From positions 62,001-126,000 of the forward strand of contig NZ_AKFJ01000011.1 of assembly GCF_000272475.1 (NCBI RefSeq): 64,000 bases of DNA. Direction: 5' to 3'. This document shows positions 1-7,504 of the stretch, one piece after another. The position numbers and the translations under genes were made by a program. A model generated the notes under the pieces. The model worked only from the letters and a program-made list of their open reading frames with translations. It was not told the origin of the DNA and did not search any database. Within the stretch, counting starts at the first letter, position 1. The number at the start of each line of letters is the position of its first letter. The DNA comes from Novosphingobium sp. Rr 2-17. GTDB taxonomy: Bacteria; Pseudomonadota; Alphaproteobacteria; Sphingomonadales; Sphingomonadaceae.

Positions 1-1
1 G

Positions 2-412
2 GCCGATGCCAAGCACCCCGACCACCATTCGCCCGAGTTCTGGCGGCAGATTCTGCTCAACAACGTGGTCGATTCCGCCAAGGTCACGCCGGAATTGGTC
101 GCGCAATGGACGGCGTTCAACGACCGCACCCTGGGCGATCCCGCAATCGGCAAAGCAGTTACCGCCACCAGCTCGTTCGATCGCACCCCGGATGACCTGC
201 GCGCGATCACCGCGCCTGCGTTGGTGCTATGGTCGGGCGACGATCACGAAACCACGCTGGCGATTCACGGCCAGCGGACGCTGGAATTGCTGGGAAGCAA
301 GGACAAAACGCTTAAGGTTGTCGATCACTGCGGGCACATGGCTCCGCTCGATTGCCCGGCGGCGTCCCTGTCACCCGTGGAAGCGTTCTTGAAGACGCTG
401 GCGAGGAAGTGA
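2..412 (+). CDS. alpha/beta hydrolase, C-terminal part (cut by window start)
   Basis: The frame is open from the first bases of the window and ends in TGA, so only the last ~136 residues are visible. They look like the C-terminal half of an alpha/beta-hydrolase fold enzyme: a strand ending in PALVLWSGDDHE, where the Asp would be the catalytic acid, and a later DHCGHMAPLD segment with the His of the triad. The nucleophile elbow lies outside the window. The substrate cannot be told. It converges on the methyltransferase gene, with a hairpin terminator between them. The family call is good; the specific function is unknown. Confidence 0.75.
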   Translation, partial: ADAKHPDHHSPEFWRQILLNNVVDSAKVTPELVAQWTAFNDRTLGDPAIGKAVTATSSFDRTPDDLRAITAPALVLWSGDDHETTLAIHGQRTLELLGSKDKTLKVVDHCGHMAPLDCPAASLSPVEAFLKTLARK

Positions 413-463
413 CGATAGCGCCATCAGCGCACGCGTCCTCGAACATCGATCGTAACGAAAAAG

Positions 464-494
464 CCGGCGGCGCAAGCAGGTGAAGCGCCGCCGG
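464..494 (-). terminator. intrinsic terminator downstream of the methyltransferase operon
   Basis: A perfect 10-bp inverted repeat (CCGGCGGCGC / GCGCCGCCGG) encloses an 11-base loop. Read on the minus strand it is followed by CTTTTTC, so it should end the minus-strand operon that finishes at 506. It may also stop the plus-strand hydrolase. Confidence 0.75.
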
Positions 495-505
495 TAGGGT
501 GGGAA

Positions 506-1690
506 TTACTTGGTGGCCGAACAGGCGTACCACGAGCCGATCATTGCCCGGCCCTCAGGATGTCCTTCGGTGTAGAAGTCTGCGCGGTCGGGCTTGAGCA
601 TGAAAGTGCCCTTGCGGTACCCGACCAGCACGTCTTCTGCCGCAAAGCCCGCAGCCGTTGCGACCTTGAGCCAGTCGGTGCGCGCCAACGAGGTCATGAA
701 CGGCTCGTTGTTGTAGTGGCTTTCGAAGTCGCAGCGCATCTGATCCCACAGCGACAAATGCTCGTGGCGCGGCGGCACATCGACGTGGCACATCACCCCG
801 CCTTTGCGCAGCAGGCGATGGCACTCCTTGAAGATCGCGCGCATACCCTTGGCCGAGGTTTCATGCATCACTGCCGACGAGCAGACGAGGTCGAAGCTTT
901 CGTCCTCGAAGTTGGTGTGCTCGGCGTTCTGCTGACTGAAGTGGATCGCCGCGCCCATCGCTTCGGCGCGGGCATGGCCGTAGCGCAGCATCGGTGCGCC
1001 GACGTCGAGCGCGAAGACTTCCGCATCGGGAAACGCCTGCGCGATCGCGACGGTCGAGTGGCCGACCGAGCAGCCTAGGTCTAGAATGCGCTTGGGGCTA
1101 AAGCCGGGATAGAAATCCTGGACGTGGCTGGCCAGCGTATGCCCCCGCCCGTCGTTCTTCCACCCGCCGTTAAGGTTGCGCAGATAGGTGGACGCGAAGC
1201 GATCGTAGAGCGCGCCGGCGCGGAAATCGTCCTGCGCGGTGTCGACGAGGTAGCTGCCCGGCATCCGGTGGTGATCGAAAGACGAGATATAGCGCGGAAC
1301 ATCGACATCGGGATCGAGTTCGAGGCTGCCCTTGGGCTCGGCCAGTTGCGCTTCGATCCGCTCGGCCAGTTCATCGAACTGGCGGTCGATCGCGCTGTCT
1401 AGCGAAACCCAGATGCGGTCCTGGTAGAACAGCGATAGCGTCAGCCACAACTGGTGCAGCGGATGCGCTTCCAATGCGTTGCGCACCTGGGTGCTCGACG
1501 TCGGCTTGGCGCCCGTCTTCTTCTCGATTTCCGGGACGATCACTTCGTCCAGCAGGCGGCGGTCTAGCGGGTCCATGCGGGTGCTGGTCCACATCCGCAT
1601 GGCCAGGAAGTGATCTTCCATCGCTTGCTCGTCGTGGTTGGCCTGAGGCATGACCGCGTGGCCGAAATGTTCTTGGCGGTACTGTTCCAT
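506..1690 (-). CDS. class I SAM-dependent methyltransferase with long N-terminal extension
   Basis: This 394-residue protein has a Rossmann methyltransferase core in its C-terminal half. SAM-binding motif I is LDLGCSVGHST at about residues 203-213, an acidic FALDVG strand end follows near 230, and there is a typical CHRLLRKGGV post-motif. The first ~190 residues have no motif I recognise and may form a substrate-binding cap. It is the last gene of a minus-strand operon with the small protein at 1713-2069 (22-base gap) and the ureidoglycolate-lyase-like gene at 2081-2668. The methyl acceptor is unknown. Context suggests a small molecule handled by the neighbouring catabolic genes, which is inference only. 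Confidence 0.85.
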   Translation of the reverse strand: MEQYRQEHFGHAVMPQANHDEQAMEDHFLAMRMWTSTRMDPLDRRLLDEVIVPEIEKKTGAKPTSSTQVRNALEAHPLHQLWLTLSLFYQDRIWVSLDSAIDRQFDELAERIEAQLAEPKGSLELDPDVDVPRYISSFDHHRMPGSYLVDTAQDDFRAGALYDRFASTYLRNLNGGWKNDGRGHTLASHVQDFYPGFSPKRILDLGCSVGHSTVAIAQAFPDAEVFALDVGAPMLRYGHARAEAMGAAIHFSQQNAEHTNFEDESFDLVCSSAVMHETSAKGMRAIFKECHRLLRKGGVMCHVDVPPRHEHLSLWDQMRCDFESHYNNEPFMTSLARTDWLKVATAAGFAAEDVLVGYRKGTFMLKPDRADFYTEGHPEGRAMIGSWYACSATK

Positions 1691-1712
1691 ATTGAAGCTC
1701 CCGGAAATAAGG

Positions 1713-2069
1713 TCAGTCGCGGGTCACGGCGTCGAGAACGCCTTCGTAAGCGTTCTGCTCGGTCAATGAATTCGGCATCAGCTTATCACGGGCCGTGCCC
1801 AGCACGCGCTCGTAGATGCCCTGGCGATAGGCACCGCGATAGGTGCGTGCCTCGCTGTCGGGAGAGAAGGTGTCCACGTCGGCCGGTCCGTGCAAGCCTG
1901 CCGCCTTCAACAGCCGCTCATTCGCGTCCAGCCGGTCCTTGAGCACGACGACCTCGCCCAACAGCGCCAGCACCATGCCTGCCAGCGCGTCCGTGGTTTC
2001 GTTGTCGAACACTACCGGCTGGCTGCCCTTGGACCGCGCCTTGCGGTCGAGGTTGATACGTTCGGCCAT
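1713..2069 (-). CDS. conserved small protein of unknown function
   Basis: This 118-residue, apparently cytosolic protein has no signal peptide or membrane segment and no domain I recognise. The middle (about residues 24-56) is rich in Leu, Val, Lys and Glu with a heptad-like spacing, so a short helix pair or coiled coil is possible. It sits between the ureidoglycolate-lyase-like gene (11-base gap) and the methyltransferase (22-base gap), so it is almost certainly co-transcribed with them. It could be an accessory subunit of either enzyme, but nothing in the sequence shows this. Confidence 0.7.
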   Translation of the reverse strand: MAERINLDRKARSKGSQPVVFDNETTDALAGMVLALLGEVVVLKDRLDANERLLKAAGLHGPADVDTFSPDSEARTYRGAYRQGIYERVLGTARDKLMPNSLTEQNAYEGVLDAVTRD

Positions 2070-2080
2070 CGTCAGTTTCC

Positions 2081-2668
2081 TCAGCTTAATTCGAAACGGA
2101 ACACGTTGCCGGTGCGGGCAACGATGTCCTTCTTGTCGAGATCGGGGCCATGGGCCTCTTCGGTCACGGCATCCTTGGCCTTCAGGTCATAGCCGGTCTG
2201 GCTGGACAGCAGCACGACGAGGTCGGTGCCGTCTTCTACCGCGAAGGGAAATTCGTGCCAGGTGCCCAGGTGCATCGCAAAGCCGGCAGTGCCATCGAAA
2301 CGAAAGGCGCGTACTTGCGACAAGTCGGGCAGATCGCCGTCAGACGGTGGTGCCATCACTGCAACGAATGGTTTGCCAGCCAGCGGCAGAAATGACTGCG
2401 TGTGCTGGAAATGCCGCTCCATATAGCGAACTTCGCCAGCGCGGCGGTCCATCTGCGCCAAGGTGACTTCCACCGGATGATCGCACACGAAGCGCGCCGG
2501 GTAGCTCATCTTCACCGCGCCCTTGTAGAAATCGACCGACACCGGCGTCACCGGCGCCTGGCGGCCGATCACCGCACCGAACGGCGCCAGGGCTTCAGGC
2601 GTGGCGGCTTCCACCGTTAGTTGGATCACGGTAACTTCGCCTGCCAACCTTGCGCTTTCGCTCGTCAT
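2081..2668 (-). CDS. ureidoglycolate lyase (AllA)-like protein
   Basis: This 195-residue cupin-fold protein resembles the ureidoglycolate lyase family, which splits ureidoglycolate into glyoxylate and urea at the end of allantoin breakdown. Supporting features are the N-terminal EALAPFGAVI motif, the ERHFQHTQSFLPL segment, the FVAV stretch and the GTWHEFPFAV motif, all family-like. I chose the ATG at 2668 because AGGAAGG lies just upstream; the frame stays open further, but that part is low-complexity Arg-rich sequence. It heads an operon with a small unknown protein and a methyltransferase and faces the FAD oxidase gene across ~215 bases. Isofunctionality with E. coli AllA is not certain, because this family also acts on other small oxo/hydroxy acids. 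Confidence 0.75.
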   Translation of the reverse strand: MTSESARLAGEVTVIQLTVEAATPEALAPFGAVIGRQAPVTPVSVDFYKGAVKMSYPARFVCDHPVEVTLAQMDRRAGEVRYMERHFQHTQSFLPLAGKPFVAVMAPPSDGDLPDLSQVRAFRFDGTAGFAMHLGTWHEFPFAVEDGTDLVVLLSSQTGYDLKAKDAVTEEAHGPDLDKKDIVARTGNVFRFELS

Positions 2669-2883
2669 CCTGGCCCTTCCTCGGGATCGATTCGCGAACG
2701 GGACATGCCCGAATCTCGATAGCTGGTGATCTTGCTGGCAGCGTGGCTTGCTGACGCATGGAGAGCGGCGTTTGACCGCTAGCCGGATAGTCGCTGGGTG
2801 GATAGGGTGGCTGCCAAGGTCGAAGGCAGCACCGGCATTCGCCAAACCTTGGCGCGCGAATTTCAGGAAAGTCGGGTGTTTCG

Positions 2884-4443
2884 ATGAGCGGCGTAGTGGT
2901 TGAAGATGCTCTGGTTGCGGCACTGGCCGATGTGCTGGAAGCCGACGCCGTGATCTACGAGGCAGGCGCCCTCGATTACTACGCGAACGACGTTTATCGC
3001 AGCGGCGGCCTGCCCCGCGCGGTGGTGCGGCCCAAGAATGTCGAGGCGCTGCAACGGGCGGTTCGGATCTGCGCTGAAGCGGGCGTGGCGATGGTGCCGC
3101 GCGGTGGCGGCGCATCTTATACCGATGGTTATATTCTACCGGCGGGCGGCCACGTCGTGTTCGACACTGGCGCGCTCGATACGATCGAGATCAACGAACA
3201 GGCCACCGTGGTCACGGTGGGGGCTGGCGTCACCTGGGCCAACCTCAAGGCCGCGCTCGACGCCAAGGGTTTGCGCACGCCGTTCTGGGGGCCGTTCTCT
3301 GGCATCGCAGCGACGGTGGGTGGCTCGATGAGCCAGAACACGCTCAGCCACGGCAGCACCATGCATGGCATTTCCGCGCAGTCGGTCTTGTCGATGGACG
3401 TGGTGCTGGCCAGCGGCGAGGTACTGTCGACCAGCGCCAGCGACGCGATGCGCTTCTATGGCCCGGACCTGACCGGCCTGTTCACGGGCGACTGCGGCGT
3501 CTTCGGCATCAAGGCGCGCATCACGCTGCCCTTACTGCCGGTACTGCCGTATTTCGAATGCCTCAGCTTCGCGTTCGACAGCTTCGCCGATTACCACGCA
3601 GCCTCGCGCAAGGCGGCGATGGCCCGATTGGACGACAGCCACTTCGGCCTCGATCTCGCCTTGTCGCAAGGCCAGATCGGCCGGCAGGACGGCATGGGAG
3701 CCCGGCTCAAGATCGCGTTGGACGTGCTGAAGCGCGCGCCCAACAAGGTCAAGGGCATCACCCAACTGCTGCGCATGGCGATCGCCGGCGAAGATGCGAT
3801 GCGGGCGGGCGCTTACATGTGCCATTTCATCATCGAAGGCTTCGATGCAGAGGAAGCGGCGATCAAGGCCAAGCTGCTGCGCCGCCAGTTGGACGGACTG
3901 GGGCGTGAGATCGCCAATTCCATTCCAACGTTCGTCCAGTCGGTGCCGTTCGCACCGCTGTTCAACGTCCTTGGCCCCGGCGGTGAGCGCTGGGTGCCGA
4001 TCCATGGTGTGTTCGCGCATGACCGCGCAGTGGCGTTCGACGCCGCGTTCAAGGCCATGATCGCTGCCCGCAAGGCCGAGATGGATGCGCTGGGCGTGTG
4101 GCTGGGCACGATGTTCTCGCCCGTCGGCCCCACCGGGTTCCTCTACGAGATCGCGCTGTACTGGCCGGACGATCGCACCAGTTATCACCGCCAGACGCTG
4201 GGCGACGAGTACTTGGCCAAGCAGCCCTCTTTCGCGCCCAATGACGCCTCGCGCGCCTATGCCGACGACCTCAAGACCGCGATCGTGGCACTGATGCAGG
4301 ACTATGGCGCAGGGCATTTCCAACTCGGTCGCGCTTATCCGTACCAACCGCGCCTGGCCCCACCTGCCGCCGCGCTGGTGCGGGCAATAAAGTCGCAGCT
4401 TGATCCCAAGGGACTGATGAACCCCGGCGCTCTGGGGTTCTAA
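2884..4443 (+). CDS. FAD-binding oxidase, VAO/PCMH-type
   Basis: This 519-residue flavoprotein belongs to the vanillyl-alcohol-oxidase/p-cresol-methylhydroxylase superfamily. The N-terminal PP-loop FAD domain shows RPKNVEALQRAVRIC, VPRGGGASYTDG (about 65-76), a VGAGVTW turn and GSMSQNTLSHGSTMHG. The C-terminal cap ends in the typical LDPKGLMNPGALGF motif. There is no signal peptide, so it is probably cytoplasmic unless exported with a partner. Members oxidise phenolic alcohols, 2-hydroxy acids or related substrates, passing electrons to oxygen or cytochrome c. A cytochrome c gene lies 0.95 kb away on the other strand. The gene is divergent from the ureidoglycolate-lyase-like operon, so the two may share regulation. 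The substrate is unknown. Confidence 0.85.
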   Translation: MSGVVVEDALVAALADVLEADAVIYEAGALDYYANDVYRSGGLPRAVVRPKNVEALQRAVRICAEAGVAMVPRGGGASYTDGYILPAGGHVVFDTGALDTIEINEQATVVTVGAGVTWANLKAALDAKGLRTPFWGPFSGIAATVGGSMSQNTLSHGSTMHGISAQSVLSMDVVLASGEVLSTSASDAMRFYGPDLTGLFTGDCGVFGIKARITLPLLPVLPYFECLSFAFDSFADYHAASRKAAMARLDDSHFGLDLALSQGQIGRQDGMGARLKIALDVLKRAPNKVKGITQLLRMAIAGEDAMRAGAYMCHFIIEGFDAEEAAIKAKLLRRQLDGLGREIANSIPTFVQSVPFAPLFNVLGPGGERWVPIHGVFAHDRAVAFDAAFKAMIAARKAEMDALGVWLGTMFSPVGPTGFLYEIALYWPDDRTSYHRQTLGDEYLAKQPSFAPNDASRAYADDLKTAIVALMQDYGAGHFQLGRAYPYQPRLAPPAAALVRAIKSQLDPKGLMNPGALGF

Positions 4444-4448
4444 AGGCT

Positions 4449-4479
4449 GGCCGCGCTACCTCAATCGGATTGCGCGGCC
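4449..4479. terminator. hairpin between convergent genes
   Basis: An 8-bp perfect inverted repeat (GGCCGCGC / GCGCGGCC) with a 15-base loop lies between the convergent FAD oxidase and exported hydrolase genes. There is no clear T-tract, so its terminator role is tentative. Confidence 0.45.
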
Positions 4480-4487
4480 CGACCTTC

Positions 4488-5399
4488 CTAGCGCTTCATC
4501 AACCGCGCAGGCAGAGCCTGCGTGACAAGGCCATCCAGCTTGCGCCGCGCTTTGGCGCTACCCGCCCCGTAACCTTCAAGGAACAGCGCCACGCGCTGGT
4601 TCGCAAGGTCCAGCGCGGCAAGCTGCGGCGGGCCCGGCTGCTTGAAGTCGCAGATCGCGCCACCGAAGTAGTGGTTCGCACCTTCGAGTACCAAGCCGTA
4701 GCGATCACCACCAGGTGCGGGGGTCTCGAACGCGGCGAGGTGGACTTTCCAGGCATCGCCGGTCTGAGCGGTCATACCGGCCACATAGTCGAGAGTACCG
4801 GTCTGGATGATCGCGGGCACCACCAGCTTGCCATAACCTTCGGGCGTGACCAGCACGGGAATGGTCGGCGGAGGCGAGAAGGCGATAACCGCCTTGGCCA
4901 GACGCGGGACCAGCGGCAGCGACAAGCCCTCGGGCGTGACCGGCTGCGCGCCGCCCAGCATCGTCGCGGTCAACCCGCCGTAGGAATGGCCTGCGCCTAC
5001 GAACGGCTCGTCACCAATGTGGGCGATCAGCGCGCGCATGTCCTCGACCCGCGCCTTCCAGCTCGCAAGCCCTGCGAACTTCGCCGTGTCCGGGTGCTCT
5101 TTGGAATCGACGTGAAGGGGGGCCAGCACATGCCACCCTGCCGCGACCCACGGACCGATGATCCGGTCGTAGTACGCGGGCGAAGACGCTGCGCCGTGTG
5201 AGAACAGGATAGTGCCGCGCTTATGACCCGCTGGTCGCCATTCGGTGATCGAGACGGCCCGGCCTTCGGGCGTCTTGAGCAAGAAGACCTGCGGCTTGGT
5301 AGCGGCGAACGCAGGCCCGCTCGCCAACGATGCTGCGACCGCCGCGCTGCCGATCAGGAATGAACGGCGCGCTATGGGCAAGCCTTGGTCCACGCTCAC
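4488..5399 (-). CDS. exported alpha/beta hydrolase (Tat-like signal)
   Basis: This ~303-residue protein starts with ARRSFLIGSAAVAASL and an AFA cleavage-like site, resembling a twin-arginine signal (RRSFL), so it is probably periplasmic. The mature part is an alpha/beta hydrolase: oxyanion region LFSHGAA, nucleophile elbow GHSYGG, a GTLDYVAG acidic loop and GANHYFGG with the likely catalytic His. The GTG at 5399 is chosen because it overlaps the cytochrome stop codon as GTGA; a GTG at 5393 is an alternative. The overlap implies translational coupling to cytochrome c. The family (dienelactone hydrolase/chlorophyllase-like esterases) does not fix the substrate. Confidence 0.8.
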   Translation of the reverse strand: MSVDQGLPIARRSFLIGSAAVAASLASGPAFAATKPQVFLLKTPEGRAVSITEWRPAGHKRGTILFSHGAASSPAYYDRIIGPWVAAGWHVLAPLHVDSKEHPDTAKFAGLASWKARVEDMRALIAHIGDEPFVGAGHSYGGLTATMLGGAQPVTPEGLSLPLVPRLAKAVIAFSPPPTIPVLVTPEGYGKLVVPAIIQTGTLDYVAGMTAQTGDAWKVHLAAFETPAPGGDRYGLVLEGANHYFGGAICDFKQPGPPQLAALDLANQRVALFLEGYGAGSAKARRKLDGLVTQALPARLMKR

Positions 5400-5800
5400 G
5401 ATACCGGCTTCTTGAGATAGGCGATCACGGCCTTGCGATCTTCCGGCTTCGGCAGACCGGCAAAGACCATCGACGTGCCGGGAACCACGCTGGCCGAGCG
5501 GGTCAGCCACTTGTCCAGCGTCGCCTCGTCCCACGTCACGTTGGCCTTGGCCATCGCCGCGGAATACTTGAAGCCCTTCACCTGCCCGGACTTGCGGCCG
5601 ACCACGCCCGACAAGTTGGGGCCGACCTTATTTTGGCCGCCCGGCTCCACTGTGTGGCACGCCATGCAGCGCAAGTAGACCTTCTTGCCGGCCGCGATCT
5701 CCGCTGTGCTCGGCGGAGCCGCCCAGGCCAGCGAAGGAACCGCTGCTACGACCGACATGGTCACTGCTATCAGCATGGGAAGGATCGTGCGCGTGGTCAT
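5396..5800 (-). CDS. class I cytochrome c, periplasmic
   Basis: This 134-residue protein has a signal peptide of ~27 residues ending AWA, and a single CMACH heme-binding motif at residues 45-49. A later GTSM segment puts the probable axial Met near residue 111. The length and layout match small c2/c550-type electron carriers. It is translationally coupled by a GTGA overlap to the exported hydrolase. It could accept electrons from a dehydrogenase in this cluster, such as the FAD oxidase at 2884-4443, as in p-cresol methylhydroxylase. That link is inference; the oxidase has no visible export signal. Confidence 0.9.
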   Translation of the reverse strand: MTTRTILPMLIAVTMSVVAAVPSLAWAAPPSTAEIAAGKKVYLRCMACHTVEPGGQNKVGPNLSGVVGRKSGQVKGFKYSAAMAKANVTWDEATLDKWLTRSASVVPGTSMVFAGLPKPEDRKAVIAYLKKPVS

Positions 5801-5900
5801 GGGGTCGTGGCTACCTTCTTGGTTCGTTGCCCGGACATTACTGCAGCAGAACGTACGGTATGCTGGTCGGCGCCGGTTATCCGATGCGCGGCAAAAACCA

Positions 5901-7331
5901 TCAGCATTGCGGCAACCGATAGCGCGAGAACACCAGCAGGCTGAGCACTTGTGTCGCTGCCGGGATCAGGCTGTAGAGCAGGACGATGCCGTTGATAGCA
6001 TGGGGGGTTTGCGCCGCCGCGCCACCGGTAGAGGACACGAAGCCGAACGCGCTCATCACCAACCCTGCAACCACCGGGCCGAGCGCGAAGGCCAGCTTTT
6101 CAAAGGCGGAGAACAACCCGGCAAACACGCCTTCGTTGGCGATGCCCTTGCGCCGGCGTTCGTAGTCGATGGTATCGGTCAGCATCGAGAGCGAGAGCAT
6201 CACGAACGCGCAGTTGACCACGCCGATCACCGCGCCGCGCAGCAGCACCAGCAAGTGCTGCGTGCCCAGCGCGCCGACACCTGGGATGGTCGCTATCACG
6301 TCGGTGGCGGGATGGATGAAGAACCACGTCGCCGTCACGGCGGCCCATGCGGCGGACGCCACGACGTACGTGCGCTCCTTGCCCCAGCGGTGGGAAAGGG
6401 CCAGCCACATCGGCTGCGCGGCGATGCCGGCGATGGCCATTACCAGAATGAAGAACGGTATGATCCAGATCGCCTGGATCGCGTAGAGATAGATGAAGCC
6501 GATCACGGTGTAGCCCGCCGCCTGGCCCACGTTCTGGATCAGGCAAGTGGTCAGCAGCACCAGAAACGGGCGGTTGCCCTTGATCGCGCCCAACTGGCTG
6601 AGCAAGCTGCCCGGCAGCGTTTCGTCCCGGATCAGCGGCACCCGCATCAGCCCCAGCGCGGTCACCAGCATCGAGATCAGGCAGACCGCACCCAGCACCA
6701 GCGCCATCACCGTCCAGCCCCGATTCCCACCGCCCAGCGCGTAGATCAGCGGTTGCGCCACGCCGACCGCCACCAGCACACCCAGGGTGGAGAACACCAT
6801 GCGGTAAACCATGATCCGGGTGCGCTGATGCGGATCGTGCGATAGTGCCGCCGCGATCGCTAAATAGGGCACCGAGAACATCGAAAACGCGGTCGAGGCC
6901 AGGAAGAACAGCAGGCACGTAATCGCCGCCGACAGGAGCGGACTGGCGCTGCGGGTCAGAGTGAACAGCGCCATGAAGCCCAGGCTGGTCAGCACTGCGC
7001 CTGCGACGAGGAACGGGGTGCGGCCATAACGCCCGCGCACCCGGTCGGACCAGGCACCCACCAGCGGGTCGCACACGATCAGCCACAGCTTGGGGATCAG
7101 CACTACTAGCCCAGCCAGCCATGCCTGCACGCCCAGCATCGTAGTCAGGAACAGTGGCAACAGTACCGCCGGGGTATCGCGGAAGACTTGTGCGCCAAGC
7201 TGCCCGGTGCCGTAGCGCCACAGGACAGACGTAGCGACAGGTGCCGCAGTGACGGCGGCGTCGCGCTGAAAGCGTGCGTCGGGAGTGATCGTGGCCAATG
7301 TTCTATCCCGTGTTGTGCTGCATGGCAGCAT
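5901..7331 (-). CDS. MFS transporter, glycoside-pentoside-hexuronide (GPH) type
   Basis: This 476-residue membrane protein has about 12 hydrophobic segments. The N-terminal YGTGQLG helix and the D-P-x-x-G-x-x-SDRVRGRYGRTPF loop are the hallmark of the GPH cation:sugar symporter family (MelB-like). It probably carries a glycoside or related solute across the inner membrane with a cation. The ATG at 7331 has no strong ribosome binding site; a TTG ten codons later is possible. It is divergent from the GH3 glycosidase across ~170 bases, a usual pairing of importer and secreted or periplasmic glycosidase. The substrate is not determined. Confidence 0.85.
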   Translation of the reverse strand: MLPCSTTRDRTLATITPDARFQRDAAVTAAPVATSVLWRYGTGQLGAQVFRDTPAVLLPLFLTTMLGVQAWLAGLVVLIPKLWLIVCDPLVGAWSDRVRGRYGRTPFLVAGAVLTSLGFMALFTLTRSASPLLSAAITCLLFFLASTAFSMFSVPYLAIAAALSHDPHQRTRIMVYRMVFSTLGVLVAVGVAQPLIYALGGGNRGWTVMALVLGAVCLISMLVTALGLMRVPLIRDETLPGSLLSQLGAIKGNRPFLVLLTTCLIQNVGQAAGYTVIGFIYLYAIQAIWIIPFFILVMAIAGIAAQPMWLALSHRWGKERTYVVASAAWAAVTATWFFIHPATDVIATIPGVGALGTQHLLVLLRGAVIGVVNCAFVMLSLSMLTDTIDYERRRKGIANEGVFAGLFSAFEKLAFALGPVVAGLVMSAFGFVSSTGGAAAQTPHAINGIVLLYSLIPAATQVLSLLVFSRYRLPQC

Positions 7332-7504
7332 GGCGTGGCAGCCTGGTGGCGTCCACGGCGCAGTGATGCAGCAAGCGCCCTTTTATCTGTCAGAACGCGC
7401 AAGTTTATCCGCCAGACGGAGGCATGGTGGGGTTGAGTGGTATCGATTGTCCCTCGTCCCATTCTCACCCACTCTACCCGTCCATTTGCCGGAGACCCGC
7501 CATC

